DNA of 64,000 nt from Pseudomonadota bacterium (lineage in GTDB: Bacteria > Pseudomonadota > Gammaproteobacteria > Steroidobacterales > Steroidobacteraceae): positions 62,001 through 126,000 of the forward strand of contig JADJXW010000002.1 of assembly GCA_016720075.1 (NCBI GenBank), given 5' to 3'. The notes under the pieces were generated by a model, which saw only the letters and a program-made list of their open reading frames with translations, ran no database searches and was not told the DNA's origin. The translations under genes and the position numbers were made by a program. Positions 15,975 through 23,724 of the stretch are shown here, one piece after another (positions within the stretch are counted from its first letter, which is position 1; the number at the start of each line of letters is the position of its first letter).

Positions 15975-16457
15975 ATGGCAGTGAGCTCATCCTGGACCGA
16001 ATGGCTGCAGAACACCCCGCTGGCCGTGACGATCAGCGAGGACTGGTTCCCTTGGGTGGAATCGGCCCATGTGGTGTTCCTCGCGCTGGTGGCCGGCACC
16101 ATCTTCCTGGTCGATACGCGGCTGCTGGGCCTGACTTCCCGCAACCTGCGATTCACTTACCTGTCGGATCGCCTGCTGCCCTGGACCTGGGGCGCGTTCA
16201 TCGGCGCGACGATCACCGGCACGTTGATGTTTACGGCCGGCGCCGCGATCTACACGTCCAATGCGCCGTTCCTGATCAAGATGGGCCTGCTGGTGCTGGC
16301 CGGCATCAACATGCTGTATTTCCAGTTCGTCACGTTCCGCAGCGTGGCGCAATGGGACAACGGCCGGCCCATTCCCGCGGCCCGGGCGGCGGGCGCCATC
16401 TCGCTGGTGCTGTGGTGCCTGGTGATCGGGTTCGGTCGCTGGATCGGCTTCGTCTGA
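15975..16457 (+). CDS. DUF6644-like membrane protein, B subunit type (copy 1)
   Basis: A 160-residue protein with four membrane helices. I place the start at ATG 15975, four bases after the A-type stop; an earlier ATG at 15954 would overlap the A gene. It carries WVESAHVVFLAL followed by TIFLVDTRLLGL, and ends GFGRWIGFV. The protein at 58312 shares E.(A/T)HV, the TI..VD.RLLG motif and GRWIGF. A and B types are distant relatives of each other, which suggests a heterodimer in the inner membrane (inference). It probably works with the periplasmic DUF6152 protein encoded divergently. Confidence 0.82.
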   Translation: MAVSSSWTEWLQNTPLAVTISEDWFPWVESAHVVFLALVAGTIFLVDTRLLGLTSRNLRFTYLSDRLLPWTWGAFIGATITGTLMFTAGAAIYTSNAPFLIKMGLLVLAGINMLYFQFVTFRSVAQWDNGRPIPAARAAGAISLVLWCLVIGFGRWIGFV

Positions 16458-16473
16458 CCCTGCCGCGCGGCGG

Positions 16474-16938
16474 CTACTTTGCCGCGGCGCCCTCGATGAG
16501 CAGCGGTATCGCGTAGAGCATCTCCTGCCCGCCGTCCGCCATCGTCTGGACCTTCACGAGGATCTCGGCGATTCCCGCCGCCTGGGGCCTGAAAGATATC
16601 GACTGGCTCGCGGCTGTGCCGTCTTCGGGAATCGTCATCGCCACCGAGCCGGGCTCCACGGCCAGCCCTTCGCCCTGCAGACTCAGCGACAGCGGCCCGG
16701 GCGCTCCGGAAACATCCAGCCGCAGCTGACTGGCGCCCCCCACCGTCGGCCTGCCCTCCAGCGCGAAACGCAGGGCAACCGAGGGCTTGCCGGGCGACTG
16801 CGCAACGGCCGCAACGCTGTTGTCATCGGCAGGCGCCGCGCTGGCAGCCACCTTCTTTTCCGCAGCCACCGCGGCATCGGGCTCGCGGCTGCAGGCGGTG
16901 ACTGCGAGCAGGATCAGGAACGGCAGCAAGGCTCTCAT
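16474..16938 (-). CDS. Putative lipoprotein
   Basis: A 154-residue protein starting at ATG 16938, with AAGGAGAGC upstream. It has a lipoprotein signal: LPFLILLAVTACS, with the lipobox Cys at about residue 16. An Ala-rich linker follows, then a beta-rich domain (about 55-150) with LRFALEGRPTVGGASQL and repeated GxAxxQSISF-like strands, which could be an immunoglobulin-like fold. I do not recognise the family. It follows srkA by about 20 bases on the same strand, so they may share a transcript. Confidence 0.7.
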   Translation of the reverse strand: MRALLPFLILLAVTACSREPDAAVAAEKKVAASAAPADDNSVAAVAQSPGKPSVALRFALEGRPTVGGASQLRLDVSGAPGPLSLSLQGEGLAVEPGSVAMTIPEDGTAASQSISFRPQAAGIAEILVKVQTMADGGQEMLYAIPLLIEGAAAK

Positions 16939-16957
16939 CACGCGCTCTCCTTCACGT

Positions 16958-17986
16958 CTACCCGGCGCTCAGCAGGGGCGGATCTTCCACTGCCAGCAGC
17001 TGTTCCCGCAACTCGCCCACGTGGCGCTCCCAGTAACGCGGCTCACCGAACCACGGGAACGCCAGCGGAAAGGCCGGATCCTCCCAGCGCTCGGCCAGCC
17101 ACGCGGCATGGTTCAGCATGCGCATGGCCCGCAGCGGCTCGACCAGCGAAGCCTCGCTGGCGTCGAAGTGGGCGAACTGCTCATAGCCATCCAGCAGCGC
17201 GGCCCACTCCGCCTGCTGCTGCGAGGCGGTGCCGGAACAGAACATCCACATGTCCTGCACCGCAGGCCCCATGAGGCAGTCATCGAAATCCACGTACAAC
17301 GGACCATTCACGTTCCAGAGGATGTTGCCCAGATGGCAGTCGCCGTGGACCCGCTGCATGCGCGCGTGGGTCAACTGCGAGGCGTGCAGGCGGATCGCCG
17401 CGACCAGCGCGGCCGAGGCTTCGGCGTAACGCTCGTCGATCGGCTCGGGAATGATGCCCAGTTCCAGCACGCGGCGCCGGGCGCGCTCGCCATGCTGCCA
17501 ATCGGATATGGAGGGTCGTGCCTGGAACGCGCGGCGCGCGCCCACCCGGTGCAGCCTGCCCAGCGTTCGGCCCAGCATGGCGCGATGGTCGGGCGCGTCC
17601 AGCTCCGGTGAGCCGCCAGGCCAGCACTCGAACAGCGTGAACCGGTAGCCGTCGAACTGATGCAGGGTGTCGCCCTCCAGCACCAGCGGCGCCGCCACGG
17701 CCAGTTCCGCCTCGGCTAGCTCGAGCGCGAAGGCGTGCTCCTCGCGGATCTGCGCATCGCTCCAGCGCGCCGCGCGGTAGAACTTGGCCACCACCGCATG
17801 CGGCAGCGCCCGCGGATCGCGCACGCGAAGACTCTCCGGCTCTATCCCCACGCGATAGACCCGGTTCTCGTAACTGTTCAGCGCCATCAGCCGGCCATCG
17901 GCCCGCAGGCCCAGGCCCTCGACGGCATCGAGCACCAGGGAAGGCTGGAGACGCGCGAAGGGTTTTTCCGGATCAGTGTGTGACAT
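16958..17986 (-). CDS. srkA: Stress response serine/threonine kinase SrkA (YihE)
   Basis: A 342-residue protein of the aminoglycoside phosphotransferase/choline kinase-like fold. Motifs match YihE: ALNSYENRVYRVGIE in the nucleotide loop, the catalytic VHGDCHLGNILW, and the metal-binding YVDFDDCLMGPAVQDMWMF. E. coli SrkA is 328 residues and protects cells from stress-induced, MazF-linked death. I chose ATG 17986; the longer frame adds 18 poor residues. The 93-base gap to the divergent galE shows no obvious promoter. Confidence 0.9.
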   Translation of the reverse strand: MSHTDPEKPFARLQPSLVLDAVEGLGLRADGRLMALNSYENRVYRVGIEPESLRVRDPRALPHAVVAKFYRAARWSDAQIREEHAFALELAEAELAVAAPLVLEGDTLHQFDGYRFTLFECWPGGSPELDAPDHRAMLGRTLGRLHRVGARRAFQARPSISDWQHGERARRRVLELGIIPEPIDERYAEASAALVAAIRLHASQLTHARMQRVHGDCHLGNILWNVNGPLYVDFDDCLMGPAVQDMWMFCSGTASQQQAEWAALLDGYEQFAHFDASEASLVEPLRAMRMLNHAAWLAERWEDPAFPLAFPWFGEPRYWERHVGELREQLLAVEDPPLLSAG

Positions 17987-18079
17987 GGATCGACTTTGTC
18001 GGCAAAAGCCCCGGGGAGCCCCCGGACGGGCGGGTATCATCTGACCCGTTCATCCAGGTCAAGGATTCGGGAGCACGCG

Positions 18080-19072
18080 GTGAAAGGCGCAATTCTGGTT
18101 ACTGGTGGCGCAGGCTACATCGGCAGTCATACCGTACAGCAGCTGCGCGAACGGGGCGAGCAGGTAGTGGTGCTGGACAACCTCTGCACCGGATTCCGCC
18201 AGTCCGTGCAGGGCGTCCAGCTCATCGAAGGCGATGTCGGCGATTCGCAGCTCGTCGGGCGCATCCTGCGCGAGCACTCGGTGCAAACCGTCATCCACTT
18301 CGCCGCCCATACCATCGTGCCGGAATCGGTTACCGACCCGCTGAAGTACTACGGCAACAACACCTGCCAGACGCGCAGCCTCCTCGCCAGCTGCCTTGCG
18401 CATGGCGTGAAGCATTTCGTGTTCTCCTCCACCGCCGCGGTGTACGGGATTCCGGCGGTGGGCCTGGCGTCGGAAGACGCGCCGCTCGCGCCCATCAATC
18501 CCTACGGCACCTCGAAGCTCATGTCCGAGTGGATGCTGCGCGACGTGGGCCTGGCATCCGCCATGCGCTATGTGGTGCTGCGCTATTTCAACGTGGCCGG
18601 ATCCGACCCCGAGGGCCGCATCGGCCAGTCCACGCGCAAGGCAACGCTGCTGCTGAAGGTGGCCTGCGAGGCCAGCGTCGGCAAGCGCGAGCACGTGAGC
18701 ATCTTCGGCACCGATTACCCGACGCCGGACGGCACCGGGGTTCGCGACTACATCCACGTGCACGACCTGGCCAATGCCCACCTGCTGGCCGTTGACTACC
18801 TCGCCGCCGGCGGCGCGTCACAGACGCTCAACTGCGGCTATGGCCACGGCTTCAGCGTCCGCGAAGTGCTCCAGAGCGTCGAACGGGTGAGCGGTTCGCC
18901 TCTGAAGGTGCTGGAAATGCCGCGCCGCGCGGGCGATCCGCCCAGCCTCGTGGCCCAGACCGACCGCATCCGGCAGGTGCTGGGCTGGAAGCCCCGCCTG
19001 GATGACCTGGATGCCATCGTGGCCAGCTCCCTGCAATGGGAACGCAAGCTGATCAGGGATCCTTGGCTCTGA
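18080..19072 (+). CDS. galE: UDP-glucose 4-epimerase
   Basis: A 330-residue extended SDR enzyme that interconverts UDP-glucose and UDP-galactose. The NAD motif GGAGYIGSH is at residues 8-16; the catalytic Ser/Thr pair lies in SSTAAVYG (about 115-122) and the Tyr/Lys pair in PYGTSK (Tyr about 142). RYFNVAGSDPEGRIG and GTGVRDYIHVHDLA are typical GalE blocks. The start is GTG 18080, chosen because the Rossmann strand begins there. A short tandem repeat overlaps the stop codon. Confidence 0.93.
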   Translation: MKGAILVTGGAGYIGSHTVQQLRERGEQVVVLDNLCTGFRQSVQGVQLIEGDVGDSQLVGRILREHSVQTVIHFAAHTIVPESVTDPLKYYGNNTCQTRSLLASCLAHGVKHFVFSSTAAVYGIPAVGLASEDAPLAPINPYGTSKLMSEWMLRDVGLASAMRYVVLRYFNVAGSDPEGRIGQSTRKATLLLKVACEASVGKREHVSIFGTDYPTPDGTGVRDYIHVHDLANAHLLAVDYLAAGGASQTLNCGYGHGFSVREVLQSVERVSGSPLKVLEMPRRAGDPPSLVAQTDRIRQVLGWKPRLDDLDAIVASSLQWERKLIRDPWL

Positions 19073-19112
19073 AGGGCTCCATGGCTCTGAAAGCCCCCTG
19101 GCGCTGAAGAGC
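19064..19112. repeat. Three tandem imperfect copies of a 17-18 base unit across the galE stop
   Basis: TGGCTCTGAAGGGCTCCA, TGGCTCTGAAAGCCCCC and TGGCGCTGAAGAGC follow each other with starts at 19064, 19082 and 19099. The first copy contains the galE stop codon, and TGA recurs in the same position of every copy, but the 18- and 17-base periods keep only the second in the galE frame. The array fills most of the gap to the histidine kinase start. Confidence 0.6.
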
Positions 19113-19154
19113 GACGGCAGACAGCGGGGTCCCTCTGCTCCTAGAATCCCGCGG

Positions 19155-20621
19155 ATGAATCTGCTGCGCCCACGGTCCCTCAGCGCTCTGGTGCTGCTGG
19201 GCCTTGCCATCATCGCGCTGCCTCTGGTGGGCGCGCTGGTGCTGGCTGGCGTGCAGATGCGGCAACTGTCCGAGACCAGCGAGCGCATCATCGCCGACGG
19301 CGTCGGCGCCACCCGGCTCACGCGCGACCTGTTCGCGCTCTCCTCCTCGCTCGAGCGCCAGGTGCGGCTGTACCCCGTGCTGGGCGACCGGCGCGTGATC
19401 GACGCCTACGCGGCGCTCGATGCGCGCCTGGCCGAGATCGAAGCGCAGCTCGCGCGGGAACTGCGCCTGGCCGAAGCCAGGGCATCGCTCACGCAGTTCG
19501 GGGAACTGCGCAGGGGCATCAGCGCGCAGATGATGGCCGCGGCCACGACGCCGCCCGACTATCCGGGCATGCAGTCGGATTTCGCGCGCATGGAACTGGT
19601 GGCGGGCACGCTCTCCACGCAGATCAGCGCCTACATCGACACCGAGGTCAGTGGCCTGCGCGAGCGTGCGCAGCGGGCCCAGCAGCTCACCTTCTGGGGA
19701 TTCATCCTGCTCATACCGCTCACGGCGGGCGCCATCCTGCTGTTCTCGCTGCGAGTGGGCCGTCCGCTGGGGCAGCTCGACCGCGCGATCAGCGAACTGG
19801 GCAGCGGCGCGCTGCACCACCCCATCGCCGTGCGCGGCCCGGCCGACCTTGAACGGCTGGGACGACAGATCGAGTGGCTGCGATTGCGTCTGCTGGAACT
19901 GGCGCAGGAGCGCAATCGCTTCCTGCGGCACATGTCGCATGAGCTCAAGACTCCGCTGGCGAACATCCGCGAGGGCACGGAGCTGCTGATGGATGGCGCG
20001 GTGGGCGAGCTGCAGATGGCGCAGCGCGAGGTCACCGGCATCCTGCGCGAGAACGGCCTGCGGCTGCAGCGCATGATCGAGAACCTGCTCAGCTACAGCG
20101 CCTGGCAGACCTCCAGCCTCGGCCTCGAGATCAGCGAGTTCCGCCTGCGCCCCCTGGTCAAGCAGATCATCGAGAATCAGCAGCTCGCCCTGCTCTCGCA
20201 GCGCGTGCGGCTCGACGTGAACGTCGATGACCTGGTGGTGTCGGCCGACCGGGGCAAGGTGCGGCTGATGCTGGAGAACCTGCTGTCCAACGCCATCAAG
20301 TACACGCCGCGGGCCGGCACCATCCATATCCGGGCCCGCTCCAGCGAGGGCTCGCTGCTGCTGGAAGTGGCGGACAGCGGACCGGGCATTTCCCCCGAAG
20401 AGCGCAAGCACGTCTTCGAGGCCTTCTACACGGGCAAGGCGCCGTCCGGGCACATAAAGGGAACGGGCATCGGATTGTCGGTTGTGATGGAATTCGTCTC
20501 GGCCCACGGGGGTCAGATCGAAATCGTCGACGGCGAATGGCCGGGAGCGCACTTCCGCATACGTATGCCCCTGAGATCCGCTAACACCGCGCAGAACAGC
20601 AGGCAGGCCCATGCGGCCTGA
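19155..20621 (+). CDS. qseE: Sensor histidine kinase QseE/GlrK
   Basis: A 488-residue membrane kinase. Helix 1 spans about residues 10-33, a periplasmic helical sensor domain follows to about 176, helix 2 spans 177-197, then a HAMP domain. The H-box is FLRHMSHELKTPLANIREG with His 262; ATP-binding boxes are LENLLSNAIKYTP (N), VADSGPGISPEE (G1), FEAFYTG (F) and GTGIGLSVV (G2). It is followed by a QseG-like lipoprotein and a QseF-like regulator in the order known from enterobacteria (also called glrK-yfhG-glrR). In E. coli the system responds to envelope stress and controls glmY. The next gene overlaps this one by 11 bases. Confidence 0.88.
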   Translation: MNLLRPRSLSALVLLGLAIIALPLVGALVLAGVQMRQLSETSERIIADGVGATRLTRDLFALSSSLERQVRLYPVLGDRRVIDAYAALDARLAEIEAQLARELRLAEARASLTQFGELRRGISAQMMAAATTPPDYPGMQSDFARMELVAGTLSTQISAYIDTEVSGLRERAQRAQQLTFWGFILLIPLTAGAILLFSLRVGRPLGQLDRAISELGSGALHHPIAVRGPADLERLGRQIEWLRLRLLELAQERNRFLRHMSHELKTPLANIREGTELLMDGAVGELQMAQREVTGILRENGLRLQRMIENLLSYSAWQTSSLGLEISEFRLRPLVKQIIENQQLALLSQRVRLDVNVDDLVVSADRGKVRLMLENLLSNAIKYTPRAGTIHIRARSSEGSLLLEVADSGPGISPEERKHVFEAFYTGKAPSGHIKGTGIGLSVVMEFVSAHGGQIEIVDGEWPGAHFRIRMPLRSANTAQNSRQAHAA

Positions 20622-21265
20622 GTACCTGGCCTTCCTGTGCCTCGCGCTGGCGGGCTGCGGAAGCCTGGGCGGCCTGCGCAGCGAGAAACCCGCGGTGGCG
20701 CCAGCGCCGTCCACCGAATCCGTGCAGGCGGCGCAGTTGGCCAGCTACATCACCGGCCTGCAGCAACTGGTGCAGGGCAGCCCGGCCGAGCAGGCCGAGA
20801 TCGTCGCCGCGGCGCATGCAGCCTACGACCAGGCGCACCAGGGCCCGGCCGCGCTGCGCTACGGACTGGTGCTCGCGGCGCCCAGCCACCCGGCGCGCGA
20901 CCCGGTGCAGGCGCAGCGCGTGCTGCGCGAGACCCTGGCCCGGCCCGAGCTGCTCAACATCGTCGAGCGCGCACTGGCCGTGGTGGAACTGCAGCGCGTG
21001 GACGCGGAACTGCGCATCGCCACCGAGAACGAGCGCCTGGTGGGCGAGGGCCCAGCGCGAGCGGGACCGGCAGCGCGCCGCGCCGTCGCTGACCGCCCTC
21101 AACCGCCGCCTGCAGGCCGAACAGGAAGAGAACGCAAGGCTGAAAAAGGCGCTGGATGAAGCGCGCGCCAAGCTCGACGCCATCGTGAACATCGAACTGG
21201 AGCGCAGCGCTCCGACCCGCAGCAATCCAGAACGCCCACCGTCAAGCGAAGGACGCTATCCGTGA
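20611..21265 (+). CDS. qseG: QseG-like lipoprotein, frameshifted in this sequence
   Basis: The first frame starts at ATG 20611 and encodes a lipoprotein signal (LAFLCLALAGCGSL) and a helical domain to about residue 146 (TENERLVGE). It then loses homology-like composition and stops at 21159. The +1 frame supplies a fitting C-terminus, AQRERDRQRAAPSLTALN and a heptad-like coiled coil, whose stop at 21265 overlaps the qseF GTG as GTGA. One extra G in GGG at 21048-21050 explains the break. In enterobacteria the outer membrane lipoprotein QseG activates QseE. It is probably an intact gene with a sequencing error; a true pseudogene is the alternative. Confidence 0.75.
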
Positions 21266-22596
21266 ATCCCACTACCGCACGCAAGGCCCGCATCCTGGTT
21301 GTCGATGACGACCCGGGCCTGCTGCGCCTGCTCACCATCCGCCTGCGCGCCGAGAACTACGAAGTCGAGGCGATGGAAAGCGCCGCGCAGGCCCTGGCTG
21401 CCGCCACGCGCTTCCGGCCCGATCTCGTCATCTCGGACCTTCGCATGGAACCGGTCGATGGCATTGGCCTGCTGAAGGAACTGCAGAACCGCTGGCCCGG
21501 GCTCAAGGTCATCCTGCTCACCGCGCATGGCACCATTCCCGACGCGGTGCAGGCCACGCAGATGGGCGCCTTCGGCTTCCTGACCAAGCCGGTGGACAAG
21601 CAGGAACTGCTGGACCAGATCCAGCGCGCGCTGAAGATCTCCGGGTTCACGGATGCCACCGAGGAATGGCGCGCCGACATCATCACGCGCAGCGCCATCA
21701 TGGAAGAACGCCTGGCGCAGGCCCACATGGTGGCCGGCACCGATGCGCGGGTGCTCATCATCGGTGAGAGCGGCACGGGCAAGGAACTTCTGGCCCGCGC
21801 CATGCACAAGGCCAGCCCGCGCCGCGCCAAGGCCTTCGTGGTCAGCAGCTGCGCCGGCATTTCGGAAGAGCAGCTCGACAGCGACCTGTTCGGCACGGCC
21901 GATGGAGCGGGCAAGGGTCGCAAGGGCGCCATCGAGGGCGCCGATGGCGGCACCGTGCTGCTCGACGAGATTGGCGACCTGCCGCTGAAGCTGCAGCAGA
22001 AACTGCTGCGCGCGCTTCAGGAAGATGCGGTGCGCCCCGTGGGATCCGACACCCCGCGCCCGGTGAACAGCCGCATCATCTCCACGAGCAGCCGCGACAT
22101 CCCCGCGCTCATCGCCGCGGGCAAGTTCCGCGAGGATCTCTACTACCGGCTGAACGTGGTGCAGATCGAGATGCCGCCGCTGGCGCGCCGCCGCGAGGAC
22201 ATCCCGCTGCTGATCGCGCATTTCCTGGCCCAGATCGCGGCCGAAACGGGGCAGCGCAGCATCTATCCGCCCGAGGCGCTGGAACTGCTGGCCACGGCCG
22301 ACTGGCCGGGCAACGTGCGCCAGCTTGCGAATCTCATCCGGCAGACCGTCGCGGTTTCGCAGACCCCGGTGATTCCGGTTGAGCTGGTGCAGCAGTCCCT
22401 TGGCGGCGCCCCGGGGCGCCTGCCCTCCTTCGACGATGCCCGCGATGAATTCACGCGCGGCTATCTTTCCCAGATCCTGCAGATCACGGGCGGCAACGTG
22501 AGCCAGGCGGCGCGCCTGGCCAAGCGCAACCGCACCGATTTCTACAAGCTGCTGGGGCGGCACCAGCTGGTGCCGGAAGACTTCAAGCAGCGCTAG
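21262..22596 (+). CDS. qseF: QseF/GlrR-type response regulator lacking the GAFTGA loop
   Basis: A 444-residue regulator: receiver domain with phospho-acceptor D59 (ISDLRM) and K in LTKPVD, an AAA+ domain, and a Fis-type helix-turn-helix (GGNVSQAARLAKRNRTDFYKLL). Walker A GESGTGKE (about 168-175), Walker B TVLLDEIG and the arginine finger region REDLYYRLNVVQIE are intact. The stretch after DLFG reads TADGAGKGRKGAIEG, where sigma-54 activators have GAFTGA; FTGA appears deleted in frame near residue 216. It should hydrolyse ATP but may not open sigma-54 promoters. It starts with GTG, overlapping qseG. The stop overlaps that of convergent lptG in CTAG. Confidence 0.88.
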   Translation: MNPTTARKARILVVDDDPGLLRLLTIRLRAENYEVEAMESAAQALAAATRFRPDLVISDLRMEPVDGIGLLKELQNRWPGLKVILLTAHGTIPDAVQATQMGAFGFLTKPVDKQELLDQIQRALKISGFTDATEEWRADIITRSAIMEERLAQAHMVAGTDARVLIIGESGTGKELLARAMHKASPRRAKAFVVSSCAGISEEQLDSDLFGTADGAGKGRKGAIEGADGGTVLLDEIGDLPLKLQQKLLRALQEDAVRPVGSDTPRPVNSRIISTSSRDIPALIAAGKFREDLYYRLNVVQIEMPPLARRREDIPLLIAHFLAQIAAETGQRSIYPPEALELLATADWPGNVRQLANLIRQTVAVSQTPVIPVELVQQSLGGAPGRLPSFDDARDEFTRGYLSQILQITGGNVSQAARLAKRNRTDFYKLLGRHQLVPEDFKQR

Positions 22597-23663
22597 GTAG
22601 CGTCCGCGCGCGCCAGCAGCGCGGCAAGCACCGCCACCAGCAGCACGGTGGGCAGCCACGCGAGCAGCAACGGATTCAGGCCGAAGGCGATCGTGCCGCT
22701 TTCCACCATGCGCTGCAGGATGAACCATCCCAGTCCCAGGCCCAGCCCCAGCGTTGCCCGCGCGCCGCTTTCCACGACGCGCAGTGCGCCGAACAGGAAG
22801 GGCAACGCCAGCAGCGCCGCGAATGGAATGGCCACCAGTCGCGCCATGCGCGACCAGAAGGCAAAACTCGTGCGGCGTGAATCAAGCCCGTTGGCGTCCT
22901 GGTAGCGCGACGTGCTCCACAGCTCCCGCAGCGACAGGTCCGCGGGATCCGCGACGATCATGCCGAAGAAGGCCGGCGAGATGCCCGGCGAGAGGCCATG
23001 CACCGCCTCCGTGCCGAACCGTACGCGCCGGTCCTCGAAGGTGGACCAGGCGTAATCGCGCAGCTCCCAGCTGCCATCGGTCCGCTCCGTGGCCAGCGCC
23101 GCGGTGCCTGCCGCCACCAGCCGGTTGTCGGGACCGACCTCGAACACGCTGATGCTGTCGTAGCCGCGGCCCGTGGAGCGGCCGGCGCGCAGGATCAGCC
23201 CGCCCTCGCGCACCCAGGCGCCGCCGGGTCCCGCCAGGCTGATTTCACCATTGCGCTGGATGGCCTTGTGGATCCGGGCCATGCGCGCCAGCGGCGGCGC
23301 GAGGTATTCGTCCGTGACGAGCGCCAGCGGCAGGGCCAGCAGGCCCGCCAGGAACACGCTGGCGCCGATGCGCGAAATGGGGACGCCGGAGGCGCGAATT
23401 ACCGTCAGTTCACTGTGCCGGGCAAGGCCTCCCATGGCCAGCAGCGACCCGATCAGCACCCCCACGGGCAGGAACTGCAGCAGCTGCGTGGGCAGGTTGA
23501 ACGCGACATAGCGCAGCGCCTGAGGCTGGCCATAGCTCCCCACCCCCACCCAACCCTGTTCGTTGATGAACAGGAACAGCGCCAGCAGCGTCAACAGCGC
23601 CATCATCACGATGAGCACGGCAGCGCCGATCGACCTGATGATGTACCGATCCAGTACGCGCAC
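22593..23663 (-). CDS. lptG: LPS export ABC transporter permease LptG
   Basis: A 356-residue YjgP/YjgQ family permease with six membrane helices: three N-terminal, a large periplasmic beta-jellyroll (about 125-265), and three C-terminal. VLDRYIIRSI at the N-terminus, GSYG and the final LPFLFGALRVVESGARATLGLGLGLGWF-type segment are LptG features. With LptB and LptF it extracts lipopolysaccharide from the inner membrane. LptF is normally encoded next to it on the pepA side, but here only 61 bases separate lptG from pepA and no lptF is present in the window. Confidence 0.9.
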   Translation of the reverse strand: MRVLDRYIIRSIGAAVLIVMMALLTLLALFLFINEQGWVGVGSYGQPQALRYVAFNLPTQLLQFLPVGVLIGSLLAMGGLARHSELTVIRASGVPISRIGASVFLAGLLALPLALVTDEYLAPPLARMARIHKAIQRNGEISLAGPGGAWVREGGLILRAGRSTGRGYDSISVFEVGPDNRLVAAGTAALATERTDGSWELRDYAWSTFEDRRVRFGTEAVHGLSPGISPAFFGMIVADPADLSLRELWSTSRYQDANGLDSRRTSFAFWSRMARLVAIPFAALLALPFLFGALRVVESGARATLGLGLGLGWFILQRMVESGTIAFGLNPLLLAWLPTVLLVAVLAALLARADAT

Positions 23664-23724
23664 GGCTAGACTCTACCCTATCGGAACGGCGCTAGAACGC
23701 GCCTCGGAGCCATCGGAAACCATC

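Noticed and set aside
15491..16457. Calling the A/B membrane pair CopD or a cytochrome b561
   Set aside because: Only one His is conserved per protein in helix 1, and the CopD and b561 ligand patterns are not visible.
19053..20714. A 553-codon open frame on the minus strand
   Set aside because: It is antisense to the QseE histidine kinase, whose H, N and G boxes are complete.
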